Positions 42,542 through 52,789 of a stretch of DNA of 64,000 bases are shown one piece after another. The position numbers were made by a program, and so were the translations under genes. The stretch comes from CAZGOM01 sp964542875 (GTDB lineage: Bacteria; Planctomycetota; Phycisphaerae; Phycisphaerales; Phycisphaeraceae), in the NCBI GenBank assembly GCA_964542875.1, contig CAZIWA010000011.1, positions 1-64,000 on the forward strand. Reading direction: 5' to 3'. The notes under the pieces are model-generated. The model searched no databases and was not told the DNA's origin. It saw only the letters and a list, made by a program, of their open reading frames with translations. Each line of letters starts with the position of its first letter. Position 1 is the stretch's first letter.

Positions 42542-45500
42542 GGGTTTCCCTTGCCGGGGGCCAAAGGAGCAGGCGGCTTGGCGGCGGACGGCTGCGTCTG
42601 GGCGGAGCGCCTGAATTTCTCAATGTCAGGCGTCTGGCCCGTTTCGATGACTTCACGGATGAAGCGGCTGCTGGTGATTTCAGCGGCCGTCATGCCTTGA
42701 TTGTCCTTGAGCGACTTGTCGGCGCCAAGATCTAAAAAGAGCTTGGGAACATCCTTGTATTTCATGGGGACGCTTTTGCTGCCGAGCGTCATCAGCGGCG
42801 TACGCCCCTGGCTGTTGGCAAGATTGATGTTCAATTTGCGTTCGTGGAGGAAGCGCATCATCGCCTCCATATCCGCTGGAAGACCCTGCGGCATGGCGGC
42901 GTAATGCCAGACCCCGTTGCCTGCTTTATCCAGTGCGCCCAGATCCAGGCCGTGTTCATCAACGAGGTATTTGAGTGTTGCCACGCGCCCGGCGCTGACG
43001 AGCCAGTGGGCGATCGTCGCGCCGGATTCGGGGGAGGCGTAGTCCACGGGCAGGCCCGCATCGATGAGTATTTTTGCGATTTCCGGGGTGGCGGCTTTGC
43101 CCAGGGCGATGGAGCCATCCTTGTCGATGCCGCCGAGGTTGTCGTATTCGTCGAGCATGCGTTTAACGAAATCGACGCTGCCGTTTTGCGCGCCGCTGTT
43201 GAGCGCCAGGGAGGATTCCGCAAGGCGAAGCTGGCGCGTCTGCCCGTCCTTGCCCTGGTAGGAAACCATGGTGACGGGGGGTTGAATCATGTTCTTTTCG
43301 CTGCGCTCGCGAATGAGGGCGATGTATTGCATGGGGTATTTGGAGACGTCGATTCCAATCCCCGTGGTGTAGTCGAACTGCACGAAGCGGTAGAGCCCGC
43401 CGACGCTTAACGCGGCGCGGGGGACTTCCAGGTTAGTGCGCCCGCTTCTGTGGACGCCGGGCCAGACGGGCATGATCCACATCCGGCCGTCAGGGTCGAT
43501 GATGAAGTCCGCATTGGAGCGGAAATTGCCGGCCTCCTGCTGGAGGGAGATCCACATGGTTTTGTCAGCGGGGCCGGGGGTTGTGAATTCCCAGATGTAG
43601 TCGTTGCGTTTGGTGAGGGGGATGTTGTCCCAGGGCGCGTTTTGGGTTTGAGGGGCTTCCATTTTGGGGCTGGAAGGCGCGGGGGGATGGATCTTGAGCC
43701 TGACCCAGTCCCTGTCGGCCTTGCCGGCGAAGGTGAGCACGGTCATGCCGGGGAGGTCTCCGCGGATGAAGGAGATCGGCGCTTTCTCGAAGGTTGGGCG
43801 GGTGGAGTCGAGGATGTGTATGCCGGGCTTGTCCAAGTCAGCGGGGTTGGCGGCGACGCTTACGATTTCAATGCGGCGCGAGGTGATGTCCGGGAACGGG
43901 TGGGGGTATTGGAGGCCCAGGTCCGCCTGCCCTTGGCGGTTGGCAACGGTGCGCCCGGGGAAGCTGATGGTTTTGCCGTCGATGCGCAACTGAATCCATG
44001 TGCCCTCCCACATCATGTTTCTCATGTTGTTGCCTTTGTTGAGGCCTGAGAGCTGGCCGACACGGACGCCTGCGGGGGTGAGTGCGACGACGGCGTTGTT
44101 CCAGATACGCACATCCAGAATGATTTCCTTGGCGGGATCAGCATCGGCGGAGGATGCCTGGACGGGTGCGTCAAGTTCCGGCAGCTTCACCTTGAATGCG
44201 ACGTAAACCGATTCCGGGCGTTCGGGAGCCAGGAAGATCGGCCCGTAATTGGAGGTGTTCCACAACACGGTGTCCGGCGTTTCAAACGTATCGCCCAGAA
44301 GGGGGGACATGGTTGATTCGTCGGTGGAAAGCACGCCCAGGGAGCCCTTGCGGTTGGCTCCCACGATCACACCTTTGTGCTGCACGAAGCTGTGATATTC
44401 CTGGAGTGAGCGGACAAAGCGTGTCGAGCCTTTCGCCTTGTCGTGGATGGAGACGTAGGGATACCACCCCTCATGTGCGCCGCCGCGTACGATTTTCTGG
44501 TCCCAGGTGATGCAGGGTGGGAAAGCCTGGGTGCTGGCATCAAGGCCGTTGCCGGTGCGGAAGGAGAGGTCATCGGCGTCGATGGTGAAAAGCTTACCGG
44601 TGCGGGTGGCGAAGCAGGCGAGGTTTTTTTGAGGTTTGCCGTCAAGCGCAGGCGTGGTGGTTTTGAGGGACCAGCCGGGGTCAAAGGCCAGGTTTGTCTC
44701 GCCGCCGCGCCAGGGCTCGTTGAAGAGGTTGCTGACGGCTCCGAGGCGGGTGATGAGTTTGAAATGTTTTTTTCCGTCATCCTGGATGGAGAGCAGGGCG
44801 GCCCAGGTCTGAGGGGTTTTCCCGCCCATGTCGTAGGAGCCGACGACAATCGCCTTGCCGGGGGCGATGCCGCACGCGGAGGCGCGGCGATCCATGGGGA
44901 GCAGGCCGTCGTCGCGGGTGAAGGTGATGGTCTGGCCGGTGGCCGGGTCCAGCACGTGGATGGCGGGGGTGGATGAGACGACGGGCACCCAGATGAAGCG
45001 GCCGTCGAAAGATGACCAGTAGGGGCCATCGCTGGTGGGGGATCCATCGGCCCGCACGGGAAGCGTCTGGAGATCAAGGGGTGTGGAGATGACGCCGTTT
45101 TTAATCAGGTAACACGCGTGGCGGGCGTGGCGCTCCCAGATGAAGTCGGTCTTGTCGCCGGCTTGTATCCAACCGGTGGGCTGAATGAGATATTCCTGGC
45201 CGGCGCCGTCGCGCCATTTCAAGTCCAGCGTCTCAAGCCGGGGAGGGGCCTGGCCCCATGCGGTGCTCTGAGGAAGAGGGTCGTAAACGGTTTCCAGGCC
45301 GTAGCGGTGGTCGGTGCTTCCAAGGAGGTTCCACATGGACGAGAGGTGGATCCCCAAATCCTTGGCAATCTGCTGCTGGGCGGGCAGAACTTCCTTTTCC
45401 AACCAGACGGCGACCTGGTTGGCCTTGCCCTGGACGCTGTTGTCGATGCGGTAGCCATTGATGGCGGCGATCCAGGCATGCACGGCCTCGGAGCGGCGGA

Positions 45501-47028
45501 TGAATGCCGACTTGCCTTCCATGTCAAACGAATAGACGGTGAATTCCGGAGTGAGCGTATCGACATAGTGCCGGCTTTGAAGCCAGAGGTCGATCGATTC
45601 GCGGGCGGTTTTTTCAAACACATCGTAGGCGGCGCCGGGGCGGTAGCGTGCATCGATGATCCGGGTGACCAGGTCCAGCGCAAGAACGCGGTATGCATCC
45701 TGAGGGGAGACGATCAAGAGGGCGTTGACGGTTTCCAGCGCGCTTTCATATTCCCCCAGGAGGTAATACTCGCGGGTTTTGTTCAGGAGCTGCATCTCCT
45801 CATAAGCGCTGTCGCCGGCCAAAAGCTCCAGCTTGCGAGCTGCTGAGGCCTTGCTCACAAGATCCCCCACGGCCCCGGCGAGCTGGTCGCGCGTCACGGG
45901 GCCGGACTTCCAATCACCGATCTGGTCCTGGGCCTGCTGTACTTTAAGGCCGACGATGAACTTGTCCTTGTCGGGGGTTTCCTCAAGGGTGCTGGTGAAG
46001 AAGACGGGAATGGGGCGAATGGACGCGGGCTGGTTTGAGCCTGCAGGCGTTTGGGTGGGCAGGCTCCATTCGGCAGTGATGGATCCGGCATCCTTGAGCT
46101 CCACCGCCAGCACGCCGGCGTTGGCGGTCAGTTTGGATTCGATCAACCGGCGCACGGCGTAGACCAGGTCCCGGTTTTCCTGGTCCAGCACATGCGAAAC
46201 GGTCTGCGGAACCACCACAAGCTGGTCCACGGGCAGGCGCAGCTGCGCCATGGCGCGCTCCACCAGCACGCCCAGGCGCTGGGCCGTGGCGTCGGGAGAT
46301 TCTTTTTCATCCACGACAAGGCGGCCGAGCGTCAGCCCCATGCGCGTTTCGGAGATGCCGATGCGGGTTTGGCCGGGCAGGCCGGGGTCTGAGGCGACCG
46401 TCAGGAGGAGGTCGGCCCCCAGCAGCCTGCCGACGCGGATGTTGTCCGTCAGGTCCTGCTTTCCCAAAAAGAGCGCCAGGGCCTGCTCATCAAACACCTT
46501 GGCCAGGCTGGCCCGTTCGGCAAACTCCAACTGGCCCTTGGTGGATTCCTCAAGCCGGGCCTGGAGGAGGAAAAACAGGTCGTTGGCGTTTGTGCTGCCC
46601 ACCATGGCAAGGCGGATGTGCCGATCGACGATGTCCGGCAGGGCCAGGGAGCCGAGCTTGCGGTTCAAGAGCGGGTTGGGGGCGAGTTTTTTGGTCCACT
46701 TTTTGAAGGAATTGTTATCGAAGGCCACCCACTGACGCTGGTCGCGCATGGGATTGGGGGTGGTTTTTCCGGCTTCCTGCCGTTTGCCGGTGGGGTTGGC
46801 GGGAGGGAACTCACCCTGGCGCGTGGGTTGCCTGATGTCTTGGTTCGGGCCCGGCGGCCTGCCAGGGAGCCGCCCTGAGGGGCCGGGGCCGATTCCGGGG
46901 CCAGGGAAGGGGGAGGGGGGAACGGGCTTCCGGCTGTTCTGGTACATCTCTACGCCGACCATGGTGGCGCAGATTGCCAGGATCAGGCCCATAGCCATCC
47001 AAAATACTTTGAGCCCGGAACGATTCAC
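42538..47028 (-). CDS. 1496-residue CsgG-like / propeller-like / ankyrin membrane-anchored protein
   Basis: Starts at GTG 47028 (ATG 46998 is an alternative). One N-terminal transmembrane helix (VFWMAMGLILAICATMVGVE) with a Pro/Gly linker at about 35-95. Residues about 125-290 are CsgG-like (RHIRLAMVGSTNANDLFFLL, LEFAERASLAKVFDEQALAL, VGRLLGADLLLTVASDPG). A second, weaker repeat (about 295-425) and a helical segment with TPR character (TREYYLLGEYESALETVNAL) follow. About 640-900 reads like a beta-propeller of kelch/sensor style, 900-1150 is beta-sandwich-like, and 1290-1470 holds ankyrin repeats (NSQGRTPLMTLGSKSV). No family covers the whole chain. First gene of a coupled three-gene operon. 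Confidence 0.8.
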   Translation of the reverse strand: MNRSGLKVFWMAMGLILAICATMVGVEMYQNSRKPVPPSPFPGPGIGPGPSGRLPGRPPGPNQDIRQPTRQGEFPPANPTGKRQEAGKTTPNPMRDQRQWVAFDNNSFKKWTKKLAPNPLLNRKLGSLALPDIVDRHIRLAMVGSTNANDLFFLLQARLEESTKGQLEFAERASLAKVFDEQALALFLGKQDLTDNIRVGRLLGADLLLTVASDPGLPGQTRIGISETRMGLTLGRLVVDEKESPDATAQRLGVLVERAMAQLRLPVDQLVVVPQTVSHVLDQENRDLVYAVRRLIESKLTANAGVLAVELKDAGSITAEWSLPTQTPAGSNQPASIRPIPVFFTSTLEETPDKDKFIVGLKVQQAQDQIGDWKSGPVTRDQLAGAVGDLVSKASAARKLELLAGDSAYEEMQLLNKTREYYLLGEYESALETVNALLIVSPQDAYRVLALDLVTRIIDARYRPGAAYDVFEKTARESIDLWLQSRHYVDTLTPEFTVYSFDMEGKSAFIRRSEAVHAWIAAINGYRIDNSVQGKANQVAVWLEKEVLPAQQQIAKDLGIHLSSMWNLLGSTDHRYGLETVYDPLPQSTAWGQAPPRLETLDLKWRDGAGQEYLIQPTGWIQAGDKTDFIWERHARHACYLIKNGVISTPLDLQTLPVRADGSPTSDGPYWSSFDGRFIWVPVVSSTPAIHVLDPATGQTITFTRDDGLLPMDRRASACGIAPGKAIVVGSYDMGGKTPQTWAALLSIQDDGKKHFKLITRLGAVSNLFNEPWRGGETNLAFDPGWSLKTTTPALDGKPQKNLACFATRTGKLFTIDADDLSFRTGNGLDASTQAFPPCITWDQKIVRGGAHEGWYPYVSIHDKAKGSTRFVRSLQEYHSFVQHKGVIVGANRKGSLGVLSTDESTMSPLLGDTFETPDTVLWNTSNYGPIFLAPERPESVYVAFKVKLPELDAPVQASSADADPAKEIILDVRIWNNAVVALTPAGVRVGQLSGLNKGNNMRNMMWEGTWIQLRIDGKTISFPGRTVANRQGQADLGLQYPHPFPDITSRRIEIVSVAANPADLDKPGIHILDSTRPTFEKAPISFIRGDLPGMTVLTFAGKADRDWVRLKIHPPAPSSPKMEAPQTQNAPWDNIPLTKRNDYIWEFTTPGPADKTMWISLQQEAGNFRSNADFIIDPDGRMWIMPVWPGVHRSGRTNLEVPRAALSVGGLYRFVQFDYTTGIGIDVSKYPMQYIALIRERSEKNMIQPPVTMVSYQGKDGQTRQLRLAESSLALNSGAQNGSVDFVKRMLDEYDNLGGIDKDGSIALGKAATPEIAKILIDAGLPVDYASPESGATIAHWLVSAGRVATLKYLVDEHGLDLGALDKAGNGVWHYAAMPQGLPADMEAMMRFLHERKLNINLANSQGRTPLMTLGSKSVPMKYKDVPKLFLDLGADKSLKDNQGMTAAEITSSRFIREVIETGQTPDIEKFRRSAQTQPSAAKPPAPLAPGKGNP

Positions 47029-47088
47029 GGTTTAATCCATTTTGATGGGTTAACAGAGGCGTGAGATTGGAGTATAACGATAGGCAGC

Positions 47089-48750
47089 ATGCTTTTAGCC
47101 GCCAAATATCCGGGCACGCGGTTTATGGCCGGCATCATTGCCGCCATGAGTGTGATGGGCCCGTGGGGTGCTGACGCCGCTTTGGCTCAGATGCCTGCGG
47201 AGCAGGCTCTTGAGGTATCGGCTAAGGCTCCACCTGAGTTTAGCGCGGGGATGAACGATGCGGAATTCGCGCATCGTTATGCCGTCGTGCGTTTGTTTAT
47301 CCGTTCGGCGCAGACGCTGAGAAAGTCCATCGCGCCGCATCAGGGCATGGTGTTGACCCGCGACGGGGATGCGGCCAGGGAGGCGGGGCTGAAGATCAAT
47401 GACATGATCACACATCTGGACGGCAAACCGCTGGGTTTGTTTCATGGGGAATTATCAAGCTTGAAGCGGCCGGTGGAGTTGACGTTTTACCGGCCTTCGA
47501 CACAGGAAACGCTTAAGGGCACGGTGGACCAGACCAGCCGGCTCAACACCACCATCACATATGACTATGCCCTGGCCTACCTGCGCAGCGACCAGACCAA
47601 CCCTGCATGGGACGACTGGGTGGTCAGCGCTTTTGAGGTTGCACGAATCGACCCGTACCTGGCGCAGGCGTGCATGGCCAAGGCGATGGCGGCGGGCCTC
47701 AAGCCCTCGGTGTACACGAACATCGCGGGGGTGTTGATCGCCTCCGGACAGGGGCGCACCGATGATGCCCTTGCGTATCTGGGAGCCATCGGGGCGCCCG
47801 CGCCGGGCCTGGGGCTGGCTTTCAATGGGCTCGAGCGCATCTGCTTTGCGCTTTCGGGCGGCCGCTTGAGCGAGGCTTACCGTCAATCGGGAGTGCTGCT
47901 GCACTCCAACCCTGATGTGATGGTGCTGCGGGAGAACCTGCGGGAGCTGGCCGAGCGGGGCAAGACGCTGGGGCCGGTGCCCGTGCCGCCTTCCAGGCGG
48001 GAGGCCGAGTTTGACCGAACCAGCGTGCTGGGGATTTCCCCAGGCATGATCGGCAACTACAACCATGCGTTAAGCTCCGGGCGTGACTTTATTGGCGTGA
48101 CCTATTGGACCGTGGGGGAGGCTCCCGGCTTTTACCTCATGGATTTCCAGCCCAGGTCCGGTCTGGCCAACGGCGAGATCCGGCTGCGCTTTCGCGCCCA
48201 GCCCAGCAAGGAGCGCAGCGCCAATGACTTTAAGCCCAGCGTCCACCTGGTGGCATGGGATATGCGCCCCACGCTGGAACTGGTGAGCCAGCGCGTTCAC
48301 GTGCAAGGGCGGATCGAGCGGCAGGATGTCGTTGCTTCCATCGGGGTGGAAGCCCGGGATGTCTCCGCGGAGGCGTATTACACCCTGCGCACGCCCAGTC
48401 CGACGGCCATTGAAGTGGTCATCAATGCGCCCCAGGTGCGCCTGGACTGGTCACGCGCGCATGAGCTCCGGCTGATCGTGCTGGACGGATGGGCGCAGAT
48501 GATTCTCGACGGTAAAACCCTTTGTTTTGCCCCTGTCGATCCGGCCTCGCGCGGCGCGCCGCTGGGGTTTGCCATCGGCATCCATGACATGAAGACCGAA
48601 GTCCTGGCGTTTAACGCTTTTGAATGGACCGCCAAGGATTCCCCGGCACGGGCGCAATGGGAGAAGTCCCGGGAGCCGGTGACGGACAAGGAACCGATCG
48701 TTCACGAAATGCCGCGGAGCAAATCCACGACTCAGCCTTCAACGCGGTAA
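47089..48750 (+). CDS. Exported PDZ-like protein divergent from the CsgG/ankyrin operon
   Basis: 553 residues. Signal peptide about 1-34 (MGPWGADAALAQ). A PDZ-like domain lies at about 95-155 (LTRDGDAAREAGLKINDMIT, HLDGKPLGL, RPVELTFYRP). A helical middle (DDWVVSAFEVARIDPYLAQA) precedes a beta-rich C-terminus (VDELVAG is absent; visible strands are RLDWSRAHELRLIVLDGWAQ and MILDGKTLCFAPVDP). A comparable strand with DGKT occurs in the 1496-residue protein (WIQLRIDGKTISFPG), hinting at a shared laminin-G/concanavalin-like domain. It is transcribed away from that gene across only 60 bases, so their regulation may be linked. Confidence 0.75.
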   Translation: MLLAAKYPGTRFMAGIIAAMSVMGPWGADAALAQMPAEQALEVSAKAPPEFSAGMNDAEFAHRYAVVRLFIRSAQTLRKSIAPHQGMVLTRDGDAAREAGLKINDMITHLDGKPLGLFHGELSSLKRPVELTFYRPSTQETLKGTVDQTSRLNTTITYDYALAYLRSDQTNPAWDDWVVSAFEVARIDPYLAQACMAKAMAAGLKPSVYTNIAGVLIASGQGRTDDALAYLGAIGAPAPGLGLAFNGLERICFALSGGRLSEAYRQSGVLLHSNPDVMVLRENLRELAERGKTLGPVPVPPSRREAEFDRTSVLGISPGMIGNYNHALSSGRDFIGVTYWTVGEAPGFYLMDFQPRSGLANGEIRLRFRAQPSKERSANDFKPSVHLVAWDMRPTLELVSQRVHVQGRIERQDVVASIGVEARDVSAEAYYTLRTPSPTAIEVVINAPQVRLDWSRAHELRLIVLDGWAQMILDGKTLCFAPVDPASRGAPLGFAIGIHDMKTEVLAFNAFEWTAKDSPARAQWEKSREPVTDKEPIVHEMPRSKSTTQPSTR

Positions 48751-48799
48751 AGCCGGCACGATGGTGCTTTGGCGGTGTGTGTCGGGCGAACTTCGCCGA

Positions 48800-49810
<1,011 letters not shown>

Positions 49811-49849
49811 GGCTGCTTTCTTGATTGATTTCAGGCGGGAATCACGGAA

Positions 49850-50269
49850 TTAATGATGAGTCGCGGGTTCAAAGCGCGCGCCGCGTTCGATGTCGAAGGC
49901 GACCATTTCACCCAGTTCGAATTCACTGGTTTTCTGCTGGGCCATCATGGTGCAGTGAAAGGGGAGCCCGGCGTAGACGCTGATGGTGTTTTTCACGGGG
50001 TCCAGGGAGATGACGCGGCCCTGGAGGCGGCGTGGGCGGCCGTAGACGGGGTCGATGAAGCGCCCGCCGGTGGCGATTTTGTCCACGCGTTTGGCGGTGC
50101 CATAGATGGTGCCGGAGATGTGGTCGCCGGGCTTGGCTTCAAGGGTGCCGGTGAGCAGTAGGTGGACGCGGTAGTCGCTTCCGGGGACGCCGAGGATGAT
50201 CCCGCCTTCCTTGGTTTCAGCCAGGACGCCGTGGGCAACAGGGTCTGATGTCGATACCGATCCGCTCAT
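49850..50269 (-). CDS. Small conserved-looking hypothetical protein
   Basis: 139 residues that I do not recognise. It is a beta-rich, single-domain protein without signal or membrane segment (GGIILGVPGSDYRVHLLLTG, KPGDHISGTIYGTAKRVDKI, RLQGRVISLDPVKNTISVYA). The pattern of short strands is OB-fold-like. It ends 40 bases before the uxs start in the same direction and is divergent from hisD. Codon use is like its neighbours, so I regard it as real. Confidence 0.72.
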   Translation of the reverse strand: MSGSVSTSDPVAHGVLAETKEGGIILGVPGSDYRVHLLLTGTLEAKPGDHISGTIYGTAKRVDKIATGGRFIDPVYGRPRRLQGRVISLDPVKNTISVYAGLPFHCTMMAQQKTSEFELGEMVAFDIERGARFEPATHH

Positions 50270-50421
50270 GTGTCAACCTTTTGTCGGGGCCGTGGCGTGG
50301 GGCCGGTGGCCGGTGAAAACAGGGAGATTTTAGCCAAATGCGCGTCGGGGTGCCATGGAGGCCCGGCGGAGCCTGACATACAATGGATTGCTCCACCTTC
50401 AGACCCCCAAGGAACCTTCCG

Positions 50422-51756
50422 ATGGCGCTTTTAGTATTTGATCTGGCAACGCCCACGGGCCGGGCCATGCTGGCCGACAAGCTGGAAGACCTGCGGGCCT
50501 CGGCTACAGGCGCCGGGGACGCCGGGCAGACGGTGGCGGGCATCCTGGCGGATGTGAAGGCCCGGGGGGACGCCGGGGTGGTGGATTACATGCGCAAATG
50601 GACCGATCCCGGCTTTGACGTGGGCCGGATCAAGGTGTCGATGGATGAGATCAAGGCGGCGGTGTACCGGCTGGAGATGGAGCAGCCGCTGCTGCGCCGG
50701 TCGATCGACCGGTCGATCGAGAACGTGACGAAATATCAGACACACATCCTGCCGCCTGCGCACGCGCCGGTGGAGATCGACGGCGCCCGGCTGGGGCTGC
50801 GCTTTACGCCCGTTTCCAGCGTGGGCCTGGCTGTGCCCGGTGGGCGCGCTTCCTACCCCTCCAGTGTGATCATGCTGGCTGTGCCGGCGATGGTGGCGGG
50901 CGTGCCTCGGCAAAACATCCGGCTGGTGACTCCGCCTCCCACGACGCGCGAGGGGGAGGAACCCGGCGATGTGTCGTACGTGGTGCTGGCCACCTGCGGC
51001 TTGCTGGGTATTGAAGAGGTCTACCGGGTGGGCGGGGCGCAAGCCATGGCGGCGCTGGCCTACGGCACGGAGACCATTCAGCCGGTGGACATGATCGTCG
51101 GCCCCGGAAACATCTTTGTGCAGCTTGCCAAACAGCAGCTTGCCGGACGGGTGGGGCTTGACGGGTTTTACGGCCCAAGCGAGATCGTCACCATCGCCGA
51201 TGAAGACGCACGGCCGGACCGGGTGGCATCAGACCTGATCGCCCAGGCCGAGCACGATCCGGGCCGGTGCTTCCTGATCTCGTGGTCGGCCAAAATGATC
51301 GAGAACGTCAACCGGGAAGTTTCACGGCAGTCGCAGCTTCGTTACCGGCAGGATGCGATTCGGCAGTCGTTTGAAAAGTGGTCGTGCGCCATTTTGGTCA
51401 AGGACATCGCCGAGGCGGCCAAGGTGGCCGACGACCTGGCCGGAGAACACGTGAACCTCGCCGTGAAAAACCCTGAGGAAGTGCTGGCGCTGCTCAAGAA
51501 CGGCGGAGAGTTTTTCCTGGGCGATGCCACACCGGTGGCCGCGGGCGACTACCACGCCGGCCCCAGTCACTGCCTGCCCACGGGCACCACGGCGCGCTTT
51601 GCCTCGGGCATCAGTGTGTATACGTTCCTGAAGCGTTCGGGCACGGTGCAGTACGCCAAGGGCATGCCCAAGGACGTTGTGGAATCCATCTCCACCTTTG
51701 CGCAGGCAGAGGGTTTGGACGGGCACGCGGCCTCGGCGCAGACCCGGCTTAAATAA
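50422..51756 (+). CDS. hisD: Histidinol dehydrogenase
   Basis: 444 residues from ATG 50422, with AAGGAA about 9 bases upstream. The last enzyme of histidine synthesis, oxidising histidinol twice with NAD and a zinc ion. Signatures: SVGLAVPGGRASYPSSVIML, VGGAQAMAALAYGTETIQPV, IVGPGNIFVQLAKQQLAG, GPSEIVTIADEDARPDRVAS, zinc-site IAQAEHDPG and DYHAGPSHCLPTGTTARFAS. There are no other his genes adjacent. Convergent with the C45 peptidase gene. Confidence 0.97.
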   Translation: MALLVFDLATPTGRAMLADKLEDLRASATGAGDAGQTVAGILADVKARGDAGVVDYMRKWTDPGFDVGRIKVSMDEIKAAVYRLEMEQPLLRRSIDRSIENVTKYQTHILPPAHAPVEIDGARLGLRFTPVSSVGLAVPGGRASYPSSVIMLAVPAMVAGVPRQNIRLVTPPPTTREGEEPGDVSYVVLATCGLLGIEEVYRVGGAQAMAALAYGTETIQPVDMIVGPGNIFVQLAKQQLAGRVGLDGFYGPSEIVTIADEDARPDRVASDLIAQAEHDPGRCFLISWSAKMIENVNREVSRQSQLRYRQDAIRQSFEKWSCAILVKDIAEAAKVADDLAGEHVNLAVKNPEEVLALLKNGGEFFLGDATPVAAGDYHAGPSHCLPTGTTARFASGISVYTFLKRSGTVQYAKGMPKDVVESISTFAQAEGLDGHAASAQTRLK

Positions 51757-51769
51757 GCGCGGATGGGTT

Positions 51770-52789
51770 TTAGAAGTCGAACGTGACCGGTTCAAGCTGT
51801 TGCTTGCACGTGTAGCCACGGGCGAGCCATAGCATGCGCTTCTTGGGCAGCATGAAAAAGCCCGTCTGGCTGTGCAGCTCCGGGCCGTGCTGACAGATGC
51901 CTGTGGGGGAATCGTGCTGGGAGAAGAGCCGGATCATGCCGGCGAGGGAGAAGTCCGTCCAGGATTGGTCGCGCAGGAGCTTGTCTAGAAGTTGGGTTCT
52001 GTGGACGCCGTTTTCGCCGCCCCAGCGGGGATCGATTTCGGGAAGAACTTCCGGGCACAGGGCGACATTGGCCTCATAGATGACGTTGTTGGCAGGCCTG
52101 CGGATGCCGATCCTGCCGACAAGCTTTTCGACGACGGCGACATCGCCTGAAGCGTCGCCAACGACCAGCGCGTAGCCGGCTTTGCGGATGGGGATGCGCT
52201 GGAGCATGTCGATGGCCTGCGCAGTGGTGGAGCAGGCGTGGAGCACGCCGCGGATGTCCTGCTGCCAGCCGACGCCGTCGGGATTGTAACCACGCGAAAG
52301 CAGGCCGCTGATGCCGATAGCAAGGCCTTGATCGTTCATGCCCATTTCGGCATTGGGGGAGCCGGCGTGGCTGTGTGAAACGACGGCAAAGCCGTGGGTG
52401 GGTTTGATGCGCCGGGGCCGTAACCATTCCTGCTGCACGCCGGGCGTGCAATCGCTGGTTTTGCCCACCACGGGTCCGTCTGGCCCATCCGCGAAGACGA
52501 TGCCGGTGCAGGCGCTGCCGGTGGCGCCAAGGTCCACCAGGAAGGAAAGGGCCACCACCTCCCTTCGTGAGAGGCCGCTGCCTTTGACGATGCCTTCCAA
52601 CTCCTGGGCCAGGTCAGGCAGGTGCTTTTCGAGCGGGTTTAAAAAGTCGGATTCCTTCCAGGGCCCGGTGAGGTCGACATTGAAGGCGCGCAGCAGGTAA
52701 CGCATGCGCTGGGCGTTGTCGCGGCCGTGCTGGACGCCGATGTCGTGGTAGGAGCCGGAGAGATTTTCCCACTCGTATGCGTAGGTCAT
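51770..52789 (-). CDS. C45-family peptidase/acyltransferase-like Ntn hydrolase
   Basis: 339 residues. Resembles C45 (acyl-CoA:6-aminopenicillanate acyltransferase-like) proteins: GSYHDIGVQHGRDNAQRMRY, then the nucleophile region ATGSACTGIVFADG, GPVVGKTSDCTPGVQ, and the following EMGMNDQGLAIGISGL and TTAQAIDMLQRIP. C45 members self-cleave before Cys, and Cys93 in GSACTG is the likely nucleophile. Substrate unknown; no signal peptide. ATGA overlap with the upstream DNA glycosylase gene suggests co-translation, with no obvious functional link. Confidence 0.85.
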   Translation of the reverse strand: MTYAYEWENLSGSYHDIGVQHGRDNAQRMRYLLRAFNVDLTGPWKESDFLNPLEKHLPDLAQELEGIVKGSGLSRREVVALSFLVDLGATGSACTGIVFADGPDGPVVGKTSDCTPGVQQEWLRPRRIKPTHGFAVVSHSHAGSPNAEMGMNDQGLAIGISGLLSRGYNPDGVGWQQDIRGVLHACSTTAQAIDMLQRIPIRKAGYALVVGDASGDVAVVEKLVGRIGIRRPANNVIYEANVALCPEVLPEIDPRWGGENGVHRTQLLDKLLRDQSWTDFSLAGMIRLFSQHDSPTGICQHGPELHSQTGFFMLPKKRMLWLARGYTCKQQLEPVTFDF

